64,000 nucleotides of DNA from a bacterium (GTDB lineage Bacteria > Armatimonadota > Zipacnadia > Zipacnadales > Zipacnadaceae): contig JAUWYY010000006.1 of the NCBI GenBank assembly GCA_030615605.1, positions 75,847-139,846 on the forward strand, read 5' to 3'. The notes beneath the pieces were generated by a model. The model was given only the letters and a program-made list of their open reading frames with translations. It did no database searches and was not told where the DNA came from. The stretch's first letter is position 1. The number at the start of each line of letters is the position of its first letter. Shown one piece after another: positions 26,620 through 35,855 of the stretch. Position numbers and translations under genes: made by a program.

Positions 26620-27954
26620 TCACTTCCGATCCCACGCTTCGACCAATTGGTCAGGCAGTTCGATTCCCTGAGTTAGTATCTTGTCGGCGAATCTGGGTCG
26701 CAATCCGGTGTAGCGATGTTCACCGATTACCATCCCGTTCTTGTCTAGACCACTCTGTTCGAAATGGTAGATATCCTGCAGGGTGATTGTACCGCTCTCC
26801 ATTCCCTGGATTTCGGTGAGGTGAGTTATCCGGCGGCGCCCGTCCACGAATCGGGACTGGTGGATGATCAAGTGCAAGGCAGCGGCAATCTGTTCGCGTA
26901 TAGCCGGAGATGGCAGTTCAGTGCCGGCCATTAGTACCATAGTCTCCAGCCGCGCCAGGGCATCGCGTGGTCCATTGCTATGGACTGTGCTCGATGAACC
27001 TTCGTGTCCGGTATTCATAGCCTGAAGCATGTCGAGTGCCTCCGGACCTCGGCACTCACCAACAATGATCCTGTCCGGGCGCATCCGCAAGGCATTGCGC
27101 ACCAGATGGCGGATAGTCACCTCGCCGGTCCCCTCCAGATTGGGAGGTCGGCTCTCCATGCTCAAGACATGCGTCTGCTGGAGTTGCAGTTCGGCGGCAT
27201 CCTCTATGGTGATGATCCTCTCATCGGGCCGGATGAACGAGGACAATGCGTTAAGCGTGGTCGTCTTGCCGCTGCCGGTACCACCTGAGACCATTGTGTT
27301 GAGTTGAGCCTGGACGCAGGCCCGCATCAGCTCCATCATATCCTTGTTGCATGTGCCGAAGTTGACTAGGTCCTCGGGAGTCAGGGGCTCTTCAGCAAAT
27401 TTTCGAACGGTTATTGTGGGTCCGTTACGTATGACCGGCGGGATGATTGCGTTGACTCTTGATCCATCGGGAAGGCGGGCATCAACGGTGGGTGTGGTCT
27501 CGTCTATCCAGCGGCCCAGCGGCGAGATGATCTTCTCGATTATGCGGCGTACATGAGCGTCGTCGACAAACTCAGTATCGGTGATCTGCAGCTTTCCGTC
27601 CCGTTCAACATAGACTTGATGGGGGCCATTTACCATGACTTCGCTTATCGAGGGATCGTCTAGCAATTCTTGAATAGGACCATAGCCACGCAGTTCGGCC
27701 CGAACAGCCTGGTATAATCGCTCGCGGATATTGGCGGTGAATGCCAGATTATGCTTCTGAGCAATCTCGCTGGCCAGTGCCCTGATTCGCTCCATCAGCG
27801 ACTGTTCATCCAGGTTCTGCAGCACCTGATGGTCCGTGTTATCCAGGATGGTTGTGTGAATCTCCTGCCGAACCTTCAGCAGCTTCTCCTGCTTCTGCTG
27901 TTTGGCCGAGTCGAGGTATTCGTCGTTGGCTAGGGCTGGTTGCGGCAATCCCAT
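26620..27954 (-). CDS. cpaF: Tad pilus assembly ATPase, CpaF/TadA family
   Basis: A 444-residue secretion ATPase that powers Flp pilus assembly. Walker A is GGTGSGKTT (about 222-230), Walker B follows in the [17 protein letters not shown] segment (about 288-304), and the histidine boxes lie in THVL and [14 protein letters not shown]. The N-terminal domain carries [17 protein letters not shown]. No signal peptide. The gene follows cpaE with a 72-base gap. Length and motifs fit CpaF rather than a VirB11 or GspE relative. Confidence 0.95.
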   Translation of the reverse strand: MGLPQPALANDEYLDSAKQQKQEKLLKVRQEIHTTILDNTDHQVLQNLDEQSLMERIRALASEIAQKHNLAFTANIRERLYQAVRAELRGYGPIQELLDDPSISEVMVNGPHQVYVERDGKLQITDTEFVDDAHVRRIIEKIISPLGRWIDETTPTVDARLPDGSRVNAIIPPVIRNGPTITVRKFAEEPLTPEDLVNFGTCNKDMMELMRACVQAQLNTMVSGGTGSGKTTTLNALSSFIRPDERIITIEDAAELQLQQTHVLSMESRPPNLEGTGEVTIRHLVRNALRMRPDRIIVGECRGPEALDMLQAMNTGHEGSSSTVHSNGPRDALARLETMVLMAGTELPSPAIREQIAAALHLIIHQSRFVDGRRRITHLTEIQGMESGTITLQDIYHFEQSGLDKNGMVIGEHRYTGLRPRFADKILTQGIELPDQLVEAWDRK

Positions 27955-28026
27955 CGTCTACATCACCTCGGGACAACTATGGTTAATTATTGATCTGTTA
28001 ATCTGGTCGGGTTATAGTGAGACCTG

Positions 28027-29214
28027 TCAGGCTGCCTGTTCTGTAATCGACAATTCAGTTGGCTGGACAATCGCATCGGCCAGTTCCGTAATTCCGCGAG
28101 AAACAGGCGCACGTGGGCTGGTGAGGATGAACGGTTCGCCCCGATTTGCGGAGGAAATAACGATTTCGGTGTCATTAGGCAGGGTGAATTCGACCTTCAT
28201 ACCCGTGGCCTCCTCCAGGTCAGAGACGGAAAAACGATCCTTCGATGTCGTACGATTGACCAGCAGTTTGACGTTGCTTTGCGAGACATAGCCGCCATCG
28301 ATAATGATCCTGAGCAAGGAATTGGTATCCCGGATTGTAGTCAGTTCGAAGAGGTTGGTCACTACCAGGACCAACTGGCAGCGCGACAAAATGTAAAGGC
28401 CGCCATCCCACAACATTGACGGCAGGTCGTAAAGGGTCAATCGGTAGTTACGACGCAGAATACCTAGCAGCGACGCCAGATAGGGCACTGAGATGGCATT
28501 TAGCGGAATTGGTTCCGGACTCGTCGAACCACTTAATGCCCGAAGACTGCTGGAATGTGTATATAGGTGACTGTTGATCAGTTGAATATCTAGCTCCTCG
28601 GCGTACGGTGCGAGGTCTACCAGGCTACCGGGCGGCGTCCCCATATTGAGCATCAGGCTGACATCGCCAAGCTGGGCGTACATATCAGTCAATACCACTG
28701 AGCCCGGGAACTGCTTGGCCAGCAGTACGGCCAGGTTGACGGCGAGCGTAGTCTTGCCCACGCCATCTTTGGCGGAAATCAGGCCCACGGTTATCGGCAT
28801 TCTTGTGGAGTCGGTGACCGCCTCGTATGCCTCGGCTTGGCGAATTTCTCGGCGACCGGCACAGGCTCGGATGGTTTCAACAAGTACGTCAGCCTCAGCC
28901 ATAGGAGGAACAATTGCGTTGGCCCCTGCTAACATAGCCTCGCTGGTTCTTGATGACCGCTGTCCCTCGATCAGTAAGATACATCCTACCTCGGGCGCAG
29001 CCATTTTCACTAGCCGACACACCTCGTAACCGTCGGCCGCCGGGAGGTTCTCATGTACCAGCAGCACATCCGGCAGCATCTGGATAGCCATTTGTGCCGC
29101 CTCCAGTCCATCCTGGGGGAGACCGACGACCTCGATTTTGTCGGTCACACTGAGTAGCGACTTCAATCCTTCCACGATGCCCGGTGCAGGTTCGGTCAGA
29201 AGCACGTTTATCAT
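28027..29214 (-). CDS. cpaE: Tad pilus localisation protein, CpaE/TadZ-like
   Basis: About 395 residues with an N-terminal receiver-like domain (about 1-120) and a C-terminal ParA/MinD-type P-loop ATPase domain (about 135-390; Walker A region SAKDGVGKTTLAVNLAVLL). The receiver lacks a phosphorylatable aspartate: the position reads LLVHENLPAADG instead of the usual LLD..MPGMDG. That matches the atypical receiver of TadZ/CpaE proteins, which place pili at the cell pole. The ATG at 29214 has GGAG six bases upstream; an upstream GTG at 29262 overlaps the tadE stop. Flanked by tadE and cpaF. Confidence 0.88.
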   Translation of the reverse strand: MINVLLTEPAPGIVEGLKSLLSVTDKIEVVGLPQDGLEAAQMAIQMLPDVLLVHENLPAADGYEVCRLVKMAAPEVGCILLIEGQRSSRTSEAMLAGANAIVPPMAEADVLVETIRACAGRREIRQAEAYEAVTDSTRMPITVGLISAKDGVGKTTLAVNLAVLLAKQFPGSVVLTDMYAQLGDVSLMLNMGTPPGSLVDLAPYAEELDIQLINSHLYTHSSSLRALSGSTSPEPIPLNAISVPYLASLLGILRRNYRLTLYDLPSMLWDGGLYILSRCQLVLVVTNLFELTTIRDTNSLLRIIIDGGYVSQSNVKLLVNRTTSKDRFSVSDLEEATGMKVEFTLPNDTEIVISSANRGEPFILTSPRAPVSRGITELADAIVQPTELSITEQAA

Positions 29215-29261
29215 ATTTGTCTCCGTCTTGCCAGTAGATTCTGGCGCTAGCGCCTTGGGCA

Positions 29262-29759
29262 CTACTCCCGGCGGAAAGTGGCCGTTGTTGTTAGGTTGAT
29301 GGTGCCGCTGCCCGGGTCATCTTCCAGCCCGGGCAGGATTCCAGTGGCCACCAAAGGATGCGGATAGCTCACCTCAATATTGATGAAGGATCCGGTAGGA
29401 GCGTTGTTGATGATTTCCTCATTGCTGGATACATTGCCCAGGGGGTACCAGGTCCAGCTCCCCTCCTCATAAAGGCCGTACTGCTGGGTGATGATCAGGT
29501 CCTCGGTGGGTAGTTGTGCAGCAGCGTTTTCCACCCGGTCGGCGATGGCAGTCGTACTGGCGCCTGTCGCCGCTGTGCGTGCCCCTTCACGGGCGGCATT
29601 CTTCAGCAGCATGAAATCCTCAAACAGCAGCCCAAATTCGATGATGCCCATCAATAGCAGCAGCAACAAGGGCACGACCAGAGCTAACTCGACGGTAGCA
29701 GTGCCAGCTCTGCGAGCCCAGATTTTGGACAGCTTCTGATTGTTTTGAGGCGTTTGCAT
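29262..29759 (-). CDS. tadE: TadE-like pseudopilin
   Basis: A 165-residue minor-pilin-like protein. The N-terminal helix carries GTATVELALVVPLLLLLLMGIIEFG, with a glycine at the expected cleavage point and glutamate at +5, the TadE/TadG signature. The rest is an exposed domain ending near a basic tail. TadE requires processing by a TadV/CpaA-type peptidase, none of which is in the window. It lies between the pilin gene and cpaE. Confidence 0.9.
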   Translation of the reverse strand: MQTPQNNQKLSKIWARRAGTATVELALVVPLLLLLLMGIIEFGLLFEDFMLLKNAAREGARTAATGASTTAIADRVENAAAQLPTEDLIITQQYGLYEEGSWTWYPLGNVSSNEEIINNAPTGSFINIEVSYPHPLVATGILPGLEDDPGSGTINLTTTATFRRE

Positions 29760-29874
29760 TATATTGAGTCGGTACCGATTGGGCTACGAAACATTCGTTC
29801 CCCGCCTTGACGCCACAGCTTGATCCATCCCCTTATTGTTGTAAGCAATTCTGTTGTTATCTGCCATTTTCAGG

Positions 29875-29913
29875 AACTGAGGGTCGGGTGGGGGGCCAGC
29901 CCGACCCCCAGTT
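29875..29913. repeat. Long hairpin between flp and tadE
   Basis: AACTGAGGGTCGGG (29875-29888) and CCCGACCCCCAGTT (29900-29913) pair over 13 of 14 positions around an 11-base loop. It sits in the 200-base gap between the stop of the Flp pilin gene and tadE. There is no long T-run on either side, so a simple terminator is doubtful. It could limit read-through or protect the 3' end of the abundant pilin mRNA. Confidence 0.6.
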
Positions 29914-29960
29914 TGCAGGGCGCTGCTGCGGCATCACTTGCCGTTAGCAGAGTTTGCACT

Positions 29961-30137
29961 CTAGCTGGATGTACCAGCAATGGTGTCTTTGACGCCACCA
30001 ACCTCAGTGCTCACCTGGCTGCCCAGTTGTGTCCAGGCGGTGACGGCTGCTGCCACTATCAAGACCAGCAGCAACGCATACTCGACAGTTGTCAGCCCCG
30101 CTTCGTCACTCCACAGTTGCTTGAGTGTCCGTAACAT
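29961..30137 (-). CDS. flp: Flp-family type IVb pilin
   Basis: A 58-residue precursor of the major Tad pilus subunit, too short for a routine gene call. Read on the minus strand it begins MLRTLKQLWSDEAG, then LTTVEYALLLVLIVAAAVTAW. The glycine before LTTVEY is the prepilin cleavage site, the glutamate is at +5 and the EY pair is the Flp hallmark. The mature form would be about 44 residues, mostly one hydrophobic helix. A very strong Shine-Dalgarno (AAGGAGGT) precedes the ATG. It is the first gene of the Tad cluster, upstream of tadE, and is separated from it by a hairpin. Confidence 0.95.
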   Translation of the reverse strand: MLRTLKQLWSDEAGLTTVEYALLLVLIVAAAVTAWTQLGSQVSTEVGGVKDTIAGTSS

Positions 30138-30381
30138 TTCGCGACCTCCTTCTTTGGCCTCCGCAATATGGTTGAACAGACGGCTCTGCCACTTGTGGTA
30201 TCGGTAACTTACCGTGGCACCTTGACAGCTGGACAGTTTCGATTATGTAACATCTGCGCAAACCGTCACTGGGCTGGCTGTGCCGGGGTAGAAGTAGAAA
30301 CACCGCATCCAACAAAGGTCTTACGGTCACCCGCAACGAACCTGGTGGTGGACAACTGCTTGCGAGAACAGAGGAATGTAA
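30138..30381. other. Divergent promoter region, flp versus DUF6785 carrier
   Basis: This 244-base gap separates the minus-strand Tad cluster from the plus-strand carrier. The plus promoter is annotated at 30222-30249. For flp a weak minus-strand candidate is GTGACG with a 16-base spacer and CATAAT; its -10 box (30242-30247) overlaps the plus promoter's -10. If both are real, the two transcripts would compete for polymerase. No other element or small gene is apparent. Confidence 0.35.
30222..30249 (+). promoter_or_regulatory. Sigma-70-like promoter for the DUF6785 gene
   Basis: TTGACA (30222-30227), a 16-base spacer and TATGTA (30244-30249). The -35 box is perfect, the -10 imperfect. The transcript would have a leader of about 125 bases before the GTG at 30382. 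Confidence 0.5.
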
Positions 30382-32385
30382 GTGGCCGAAACTGCTGGCA
30401 ACCATCATACAGATGTGGCCGGTGAAGACAGTCTGGCACAATCCCAGCCACGGCGCCGGGGGATAGTCACTGGGAGGGCGCTAGTGCTGGGGACGCTTGG
30501 AGCTGCGGCGATAGGAGTATTCGTGCCCTGGGGCACCCACGTGTTGCGCGGGTCATATATGGCTCTAGATTTCAGTACGCCGGCAGCAGTGGTGCTACTG
30601 GTCTTGCTGGTTGCCGGGCCGAATCTGCTGCTGCTGCGCTTTCGGCGCAGTTTAGCTTTAACCACGGCCGAGCTTATCACCATATATACAATGATGATCA
30701 TTGCTTCGGCCATCCCCACTATGGGCCTGACTGCTCAGTTCATTCCTCTGACGACGGGGGCGCACTACTACGCGACGCCCGAGAATGCGTGGGCAGAGAA
30801 TATCATTCCTCATATCCGACCCTGGCTGGTGCCAAAGGAGGCAGCGGTTGGAGCGCCTGTAATTACCGACCTTTATGAGGGCCTGCCAGCAGGCGGGCAA
30901 GTGCCCTGGGGTGCCTGGGTCCGGCCGTTGTTGGGCTGGCTTCCTATGCTGTTGGCCGTCCATTTTGTGATGATCTGTATGATGGTGCTGCTGCGCAGGC
31001 AGTGGGTAGACAACGAGCGGCTGGCCTATCCCCTGGCCTACCTGCCATTGGAGCTGGCGGGAGCTGAGACTGGCGGCCGGCCGGTCATCCTGAAGCGAGC
31101 CACTTTCTGGATCGGTTTCGCAATTGCGTTCCTCGGGGGCAGTTGGGTGGGGCTACACAACTACTTTCCGGCCGTACCACCTGCGAAGTGGGACCAGAGC
31201 GTTGAGGTGATCGAAGGGATTTGGTCGCTGAGCTTTCGCATCAGCTTCCCGATGATCGGCTTTTTCTACCTGGTCAGTCTGGAGACCAGCTTCAGTCTGT
31301 GGTTTTTCAATCTGTTGGCGCAAGCAGCGCAGGCAATCATAAATGTCGTGGGGATCGCCAGCACAGAGAATCTGGGAGTTTACGGTGCCGTTGATCCGAT
31401 GTTCAAATATGTCGGCACAGGGGCCTTCTTGGCCCTGGTCGCGTCAGGTTTGTGGGTAGCCCGCGGCCACTTGAGTCTGATTTGGCAGCGAGTGATAGGT
31501 GAAGCTGACCCTCAAGTTGACGCTGACGAGATACTTTCCTACCGCGTGGCCTTCTCTGGGATGGTCTGCGGCCTGATTATCGTCGGCTGGTGGCTGGCTG
31601 CCTCAGGCATGCCTGTGTTGGTTGTACCAGTGTTTCTCATTCTGGCCTTCGTGTTTTTCGTGGGACTGACCCGCGTTGTCGCTGAAAGCGGCATGGCGGA
31701 GGCGGTTGCCCCTGCCATTGCTCCCACTACCGTAGCTGGATGGCTGGGGTGGAGAGCGCTGGGGGACCAGGGGATGACCTCATTGGCGCTGAGCTATGTG
31801 TGGACAAGTGACATTCGCACCTTCGTGATGGCTTCGGCAGCAACCAGTCTCAAATTGGCCGATGTCATCGATGCTAAGCAGCGTCGGCTGTTCTGGGGCT
31901 TTGTTCTGGCCATTATCGCAGTCCTGGTTACTTCTATATGGGTGACGATGACGCAGGCCTACGCCCGGGGCGGCGTTACTCTGAATAACTGGTTTTTCCA
32001 GGGGGCGGTGCAGGTTGACTACAAGTGGGCCCAGGACTGGATGACCAAGCGGCCTGGTCCCAGCATTGCTGGCATGCTCTATACGATAATAGGAGCCGGG
32101 ATATATCTGGCGCTCACCGCGATGCGGTTCCGGTCGCCCGCCTGGCCTTTTCACCCCATCGGCTATTGCATCGGCAGCGTCTGGATTATGGATAACATCT
32201 GGTTCACCATCTTCCTGACATGGCTGACCAAGAGTGCCATCTTGCGCTACGGCGGCATGGTTTGGTATCGCAACATGCGCCCGGTGTTCCTCGGCCTGAT
32301 CTGTGGGCAGTTTACCTGCAATGCTGTATGGCTGTTGCTCGATTGGTTAACCGGCCATACTGGTAACGTGGTCTTCTGGATATAA
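30382..32385 (+). CDS. Large polytopic membrane protein, DUF6785/OPT-like
   Basis: A 667-residue protein with roughly 14 hydrophobic segments, matching the DUF6784/DUF6785 group of large carriers found in Planctomycetota, Armatimonadota and Chloroflexota and distantly similar to oligopeptide transporters. Noticeable features are TTAELITIYTMMIIASAIPTMG (about 93-114), RRQWVDNERLAYPLAYLPLEL and a C-terminal helix ending near WLTGHTGNVVFWI. The substrate is unknown. It starts with GTG behind GAGGAA. It stands alone between the Tad promoter region and recO. Confidence 0.75.
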   Translation: MAETAGNHHTDVAGEDSLAQSQPRRRGIVTGRALVLGTLGAAAIGVFVPWGTHVLRGSYMALDFSTPAAVVLLVLLVAGPNLLLLRFRRSLALTTAELITIYTMMIIASAIPTMGLTAQFIPLTTGAHYYATPENAWAENIIPHIRPWLVPKEAAVGAPVITDLYEGLPAGGQVPWGAWVRPLLGWLPMLLAVHFVMICMMVLLRRQWVDNERLAYPLAYLPLELAGAETGGRPVILKRATFWIGFAIAFLGGSWVGLHNYFPAVPPAKWDQSVEVIEGIWSLSFRISFPMIGFFYLVSLETSFSLWFFNLLAQAAQAIINVVGIASTENLGVYGAVDPMFKYVGTGAFLALVASGLWVARGHLSLIWQRVIGEADPQVDADEILSYRVAFSGMVCGLIIVGWWLAASGMPVLVVPVFLILAFVFFVGLTRVVAESGMAEAVAPAIAPTTVAGWLGWRALGDQGMTSLALSYVWTSDIRTFVMASAATSLKLADVIDAKQRRLFWGFVLAIIAVLVTSIWVTMTQAYARGGVTLNNWFFQGAVQVDYKWAQDWMTKRPGPSIAGMLYTIIGAGIYLALTAMRFRSPAWPFHPIGYCIGSVWIMDNIWFTIFLTWLTKSAILRYGGMVWYRNMRPVFLGLICGQFTCNAVWLLLDWLTGHTGNVVFWI

Positions 32386-32501
32386 TATCTGCGATTGTGC
32401 TCGCTCCATATTGCGGTTTGTGCATACTTGTGGACAGCAATTATCAGGATCTGTAGCGAGTGGGCATCTCAGCAACTGCCGTAGGTTTGACGGTAGCACC
32501 G

Positions 32502-33284
32502 ATGCGTACATTTCCGGCAACAGGAATCAGCCTGATAGTATATAAGTATCGCGGGACCGGGCGAGTCGTGGTCTTCTTTACTCGCGAGCGTGGTAAGGTG
32601 GAGGCCGTGGCGCGCGGTGTAGGTAAGCCCGGCAGCAAGCTGGCTTCGCTGGTCGAGCCGCTCACTCTCTCCAAGCTATTCCTGGCGAAGGGACGCGAGC
32701 TTGATCACCTGACCGAGGGTGACGTGATCAATCCGTTCTATGGGTTGCGCTCCAATATGCGGCGGTTCGGCTATGCCTCCTATATTGCGGAACTGACCGC
32801 CCGTGCTACTGAGCCGGACCTGCCTATGCCCCAGCTTTTTGAGGCGCTGCGCGCCAGTCTGGAGGCTCTCGAAGGCGGGGCGAGGCCAGATATAGTCACC
32901 TGGGGATTTGCCTTGCGGCTTCTGGAGCAGCTCGGGGTGGGGCCGGTCCTGGAACAGTGCGTCAACTGCGATGAATCTCTGACTGGCCAACTGCGCTACA
33001 GTCCGTCTGCCGGAGGGTTGATCTGTGGAGATTGTACGCCGATCGACGCATCAGCGGATCTCGCTGTCTCTGGTATGACCGCGGGGCTGCTGCGCTGTGT
33101 GGCTACCTTCCCCCTTGATCGGCTCTCACGCCTGTCTTGTCCGCCGGTCAACTGCGAGGAGATTGGTCAGTTGGTCCGCCGCCACATCGAATATCATCTG
33201 GGCTTTGTCCCGAGAAGTCAGCGTTTCATTGAGGAGATGGAGAAATTCGGGGAGCGGTCTGACGAAGGCGATGAACAGAGGTGA
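32502..33284 (+). CDS. recO: DNA repair protein RecO
   Basis: About 260 residues. RecO mediates RecA loading in the RecFOR recombination pathway by annealing SSB-coated DNA. The N-terminal OB-fold domain begins MRTFPATGISLIVYKYRGTG, matching the family pattern of a short start followed by G-x-x-L. A helical C-terminal domain contains a CxxC...CxxC zinc site (CVNC at about 155-158 and CGDC at about 178-181). The ATG at 32502 is preferred over a GTG 42 bases upstream because it fits the family start. The stop overlaps the polX start by 4 bases. Confidence 0.9.
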   Translation: MRTFPATGISLIVYKYRGTGRVVVFFTRERGKVEAVARGVGKPGSKLASLVEPLTLSKLFLAKGRELDHLTEGDVINPFYGLRSNMRRFGYASYIAELTARATEPDLPMPQLFEALRASLEALEGGARPDIVTWGFALRLLEQLGVGPVLEQCVNCDESLTGQLRYSPSAGGLICGDCTPIDASADLAVSGMTAGLLRCVATFPLDRLSRLSCPPVNCEEIGQLVRRHIEYHLGFVPRSQRFIEEMEKFGERSDEGDEQR

Positions 33285-35035
33285 CCAACGCGCAGGCTGC
33301 CGAAATTCTGGGACAGACAGCCGACCTGCTTGACATCTCCGGTGTCAACAGCTTCCGGATTCGCAGCTATCGGCAGGCGGCTGAGTCGCTGGGATCATGG
33401 GCCGAAGAGATCGAGGAAATATACGCAGCGCAAGGCCTGCAAGGTCTGCGCGATATCCCCGACATCGGCAAGAGCCTGGCCGAGAAGCTGGAGGAGCTGC
33501 TCACCACCGGCCAGATCAGCCAGCATCAGGAGCTGCTGGCGCAGTTTCCTGACGGGATATTGCAATTGCTGCAGGTACCCGGCCTGGGCCCGCGCAGGGT
33601 TGCCTTGATCTGGTCGGAGCTGGAGATAGGCGACATTGATGAGCTGGAGAAGGCCGCCCAGCGCCAAGAGTTGCAGGAGCTGCCCGGCCTGGGGGCCAAG
33701 AGTGAGGAGAAGATACTGGCCAGCATCGCGGGGTATCGTCAGGGGATGCAGCGGGCGTTGCTGGGCGAAATCCTGCCCCTCGGCGAGCAGCTCATCAGTT
33801 ATCTGCGGGATCATCCCCGCGTTGTCGCCGCCGAGCTGACGGGCAGTGCCCGACGGCGGCGAGCCACCGTGGGCGACTTGGACTTGCTGGCCACTTCGGA
33901 GCATCCCGAAGAAGTGTGTCGCGATTTTGCCGCCAGCGGGCAGCTTGAGGAAGTCACGATGGCCGGTGATACCAAGGTTAGCGGCCTGCTGGCGGAGGGG
34001 CGTTCGGTGGATCTACGGGTGGTGGCCCCGGAAAGCTACGGGGCGGCGCTTCAGTATTTCACCGGCTCGCAGGCGCATAGCGTGGCCCTGCGTGCCCGTG
34101 TCCAGAAGATGGATCTGACTGTCAACGAATACGGCGTATTTGAGCAGCATAACGAAGAGATAGGGGAGAAGGTGGCCGGGTCCAGCGAAGAGGATGTCTA
34201 TGCTGCCGTGGGGCTGGAATGGATCCCGCCGGAGCTGCGCGAGGATCGCGGGGAGATTGAGGCGGCGGCTCACGGAAATCTGCCGGACCTGATTGAGCTT
34301 GCCGACATTTGCAGTGACCTGCAACTGCACACTATCGCCTCCGACGGGAAGTACAGCCTTGAGGAGATGGCCGAAGCCTGCCGGCGGCGCGGCTATAGCT
34401 ATATTGGCATCACCGACCACTCCCCGGCGCTTCGTGTTGCCGGAGGACTGACGGAAGAAGAGATAGTTGCCCAGATCCAGGAGATTGCCGGGCTAAACGA
34501 GCGCTACCGGGAAGAGGGCATCGAGTTTCGCATCCTGGCTGGCCTGGAAGCAGACATATTGACGAAGGGACGGGTTGATGTTCCCGATAAGGCCTTCGAG
34601 ATGCTGGATTTCGTCCTGGGTTCGCTGCATCAGGGGTTCTCGTCGGATGCTGACAAGATGACCCAGCGGATTGTCCAGGCACTGGAGTCGGGCCGGATTG
34701 ACATCCTGGGCCATCCCACCGGTCGCCTGCTGCTGCAGCGGGAACCCTTCGGTATTCATCTTAACGAGGTGATAGAGGCTGCCGGCGAGCTTGATGTAGC
34801 GGTGGAGATTAACGCCAATCCCCACCGGCTCGATCTCGACGATGTCCACGCCCGTTTTGCCCAGGGAAATGGTACCCTCCTGAGCATCAACACCGACGCC
34901 CACGAGATCTCCCACCTTGACTTTATGCAATATGGGGTCTATACGGCTCGTCGCGGCTGGATTGAGCCGCAATCGGTGATAAATACATGGCCAGTAGGCC
35001 AAGTGAGAGAATGGCTGGCCCAGCGGCGAGCATAA
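33281..35035 (+). CDS. polX: DNA polymerase/3'-5' exonuclease PolX
   Basis: A 584-residue family-X DNA polymerase with a C-terminal PHP exonuclease, involved in base-excision repair. Helix-hairpin-helix segments occur at about 50-65 (LRDIPDIGKSLAEKL) and 92-106 (VPGLGPRRV). The nucleotidyl-transfer site is GSARRRRATVGDLDLLA (about 187-203), with the two aspartates in GDLDLL. The PHP domain (about 340-584) has DLQLHTIASDG, GITDHSPALRVAGG, ILGHPTGRLLLQR, EINANPHRLD and TDAHEISHL, the metal-binding residues. A glutamine replaces the first His of the HxH motif, which is also seen in other bacterial PolX proteins. The GTG start overlaps the recO stop (GTGA), so the two repair genes are coupled. 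Confidence 0.95.
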   Translation: MTNAQAAEILGQTADLLDISGVNSFRIRSYRQAAESLGSWAEEIEEIYAAQGLQGLRDIPDIGKSLAEKLEELLTTGQISQHQELLAQFPDGILQLLQVPGLGPRRVALIWSELEIGDIDELEKAAQRQELQELPGLGAKSEEKILASIAGYRQGMQRALLGEILPLGEQLISYLRDHPRVVAAELTGSARRRRATVGDLDLLATSEHPEEVCRDFAASGQLEEVTMAGDTKVSGLLAEGRSVDLRVVAPESYGAALQYFTGSQAHSVALRARVQKMDLTVNEYGVFEQHNEEIGEKVAGSSEEDVYAAVGLEWIPPELREDRGEIEAAAHGNLPDLIELADICSDLQLHTIASDGKYSLEEMAEACRRRGYSYIGITDHSPALRVAGGLTEEEIVAQIQEIAGLNERYREEGIEFRILAGLEADILTKGRVDVPDKAFEMLDFVLGSLHQGFSSDADKMTQRIVQALESGRIDILGHPTGRLLLQREPFGIHLNEVIEAAGELDVAVEINANPHRLDLDDVHARFAQGNGTLLSINTDAHEISHLDFMQYGVYTARRGWIEPQSVINTWPVGQVREWLAQRRA

Positions 35036-35090
35036 TCCGCCCCCGACCGCGAGTTCAGCCATAGCAGCCGCGCCGGCAGGGCAGAGGGGA

Positions 35091-35855
35091 TTAGCGGCAG
35101 ATGGGCTTCTCCGCCAGGTAGAGCACCTGTCGTTGATATCCGGCGAAGGGGGTAGCCTCATAGTCACCGTAGATCGCCGTTTTCCGAAGACCTGCCTCGG
35201 CCATCATCTCGTCGAGTTCGTCAATCCCGTAAAGACGAATTGAGGCCCGGTGTACTACCGGCCCATCCGCCGCCTGACGCCACTCGCTTGTGAGTCGGTG
35301 ACCCGCCCGATCGTACCGGCAGCGCAGGATGAACCGCTGGCCATCGGCCGTTTCCATGGGCAGGTAGTGGGGAGCGAACATAATCTGGTGCGGGCGATTG
35401 CGCGTCTCCAGCAGGAACTTGCCTCCAGGCCGCAGCACCCGCGCGCTTTCAGTCAGGATGCGCTGGTTTTGCGCTTCTGACTGGCAGTAGCCAAAACTGT
35501 TGAACAGGTTAAGAACTACGTCCAGCGAATCATCGGCAAAGGGTAGCTGGCGGGCGTCAGCGCGCAGAATCACTGCCGTTACGCCGAGCTTCTCCAGCCA
35601 GCGGCGGGCTTTTGCCAGCATCATCGGAGCTGTGTCAACACCGAAGACAATGTGGCCCCGCTGCGCTAAGGGTAGCAGGTGGCGACCGTATCCACAGCAG
35701 ACGTCAGCGATCCGCTGCTGGCCGCCCAGTTCTAGTATGCTAGTGAGGCCAGCTACCTCACGTTGGGTCTCGTCGGCATCGGGAAACTGGGAGAGGTCCA
35801 GCGAGTAACGATGATCGAAGAAATCCTGCCACCAGGTTGCAGCGCAGTCAGTCAT
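35091..35855 (-). CDS. Class I SAM-dependent methyltransferase
   Basis: A 254-residue protein with a Rossmann-fold methyltransferase core. Motif I is VCCGYGRHLLPLA (about 49-61), the acidic residue of motif II is in FGVDTAPMM, and the ILRADARQLPFADDSLDVVLNLFNSFGY stretch (about 96-123) carries motifs III-IV. The second half (about 150-245) is a beta-rich cap ending QRQVLYLAEKPICR. The substrate is not predictable; the FNSFGY variant is common among small-molecule methyltransferases. The gene starts 1 base before the stop of the REC-GAF gene, so they are cotranslated. Confidence 0.85.
   Translation of the reverse strand: MTDCAATWWQDFFDHRYSLDLSQFPDADETQREVAGLTSILELGGQQRIADVCCGYGRHLLPLAQRGHIVFGVDTAPMMLAKARRWLEKLGVTAVILRADARQLPFADDSLDVVLNLFNSFGYCQSEAQNQRILTESARVLRPGGKFLLETRNRPHQIMFAPHYLPMETADGQRFILRCRYDRAGHRLTSEWRQAADGPVVHRASIRLYGIDELDEMMAEAGLRKTAIYGDYEATPFAGYQRQVLYLAEKPICR

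Noticed and set aside
28027-29214. Loss of the receiver aspartate in CpaE as a decayed regulator
   Set aside because: An atypical receiver without the phosphoacceptor is normal in TadZ/CpaE proteins.
33281-35035. Glutamine replacing the first His of the PHP HxH motif in PolX (DLQLHT)
   Set aside because: The same substitution is found in other bacterial PolX proteins as I recall, so it is not a sign of inactivation.
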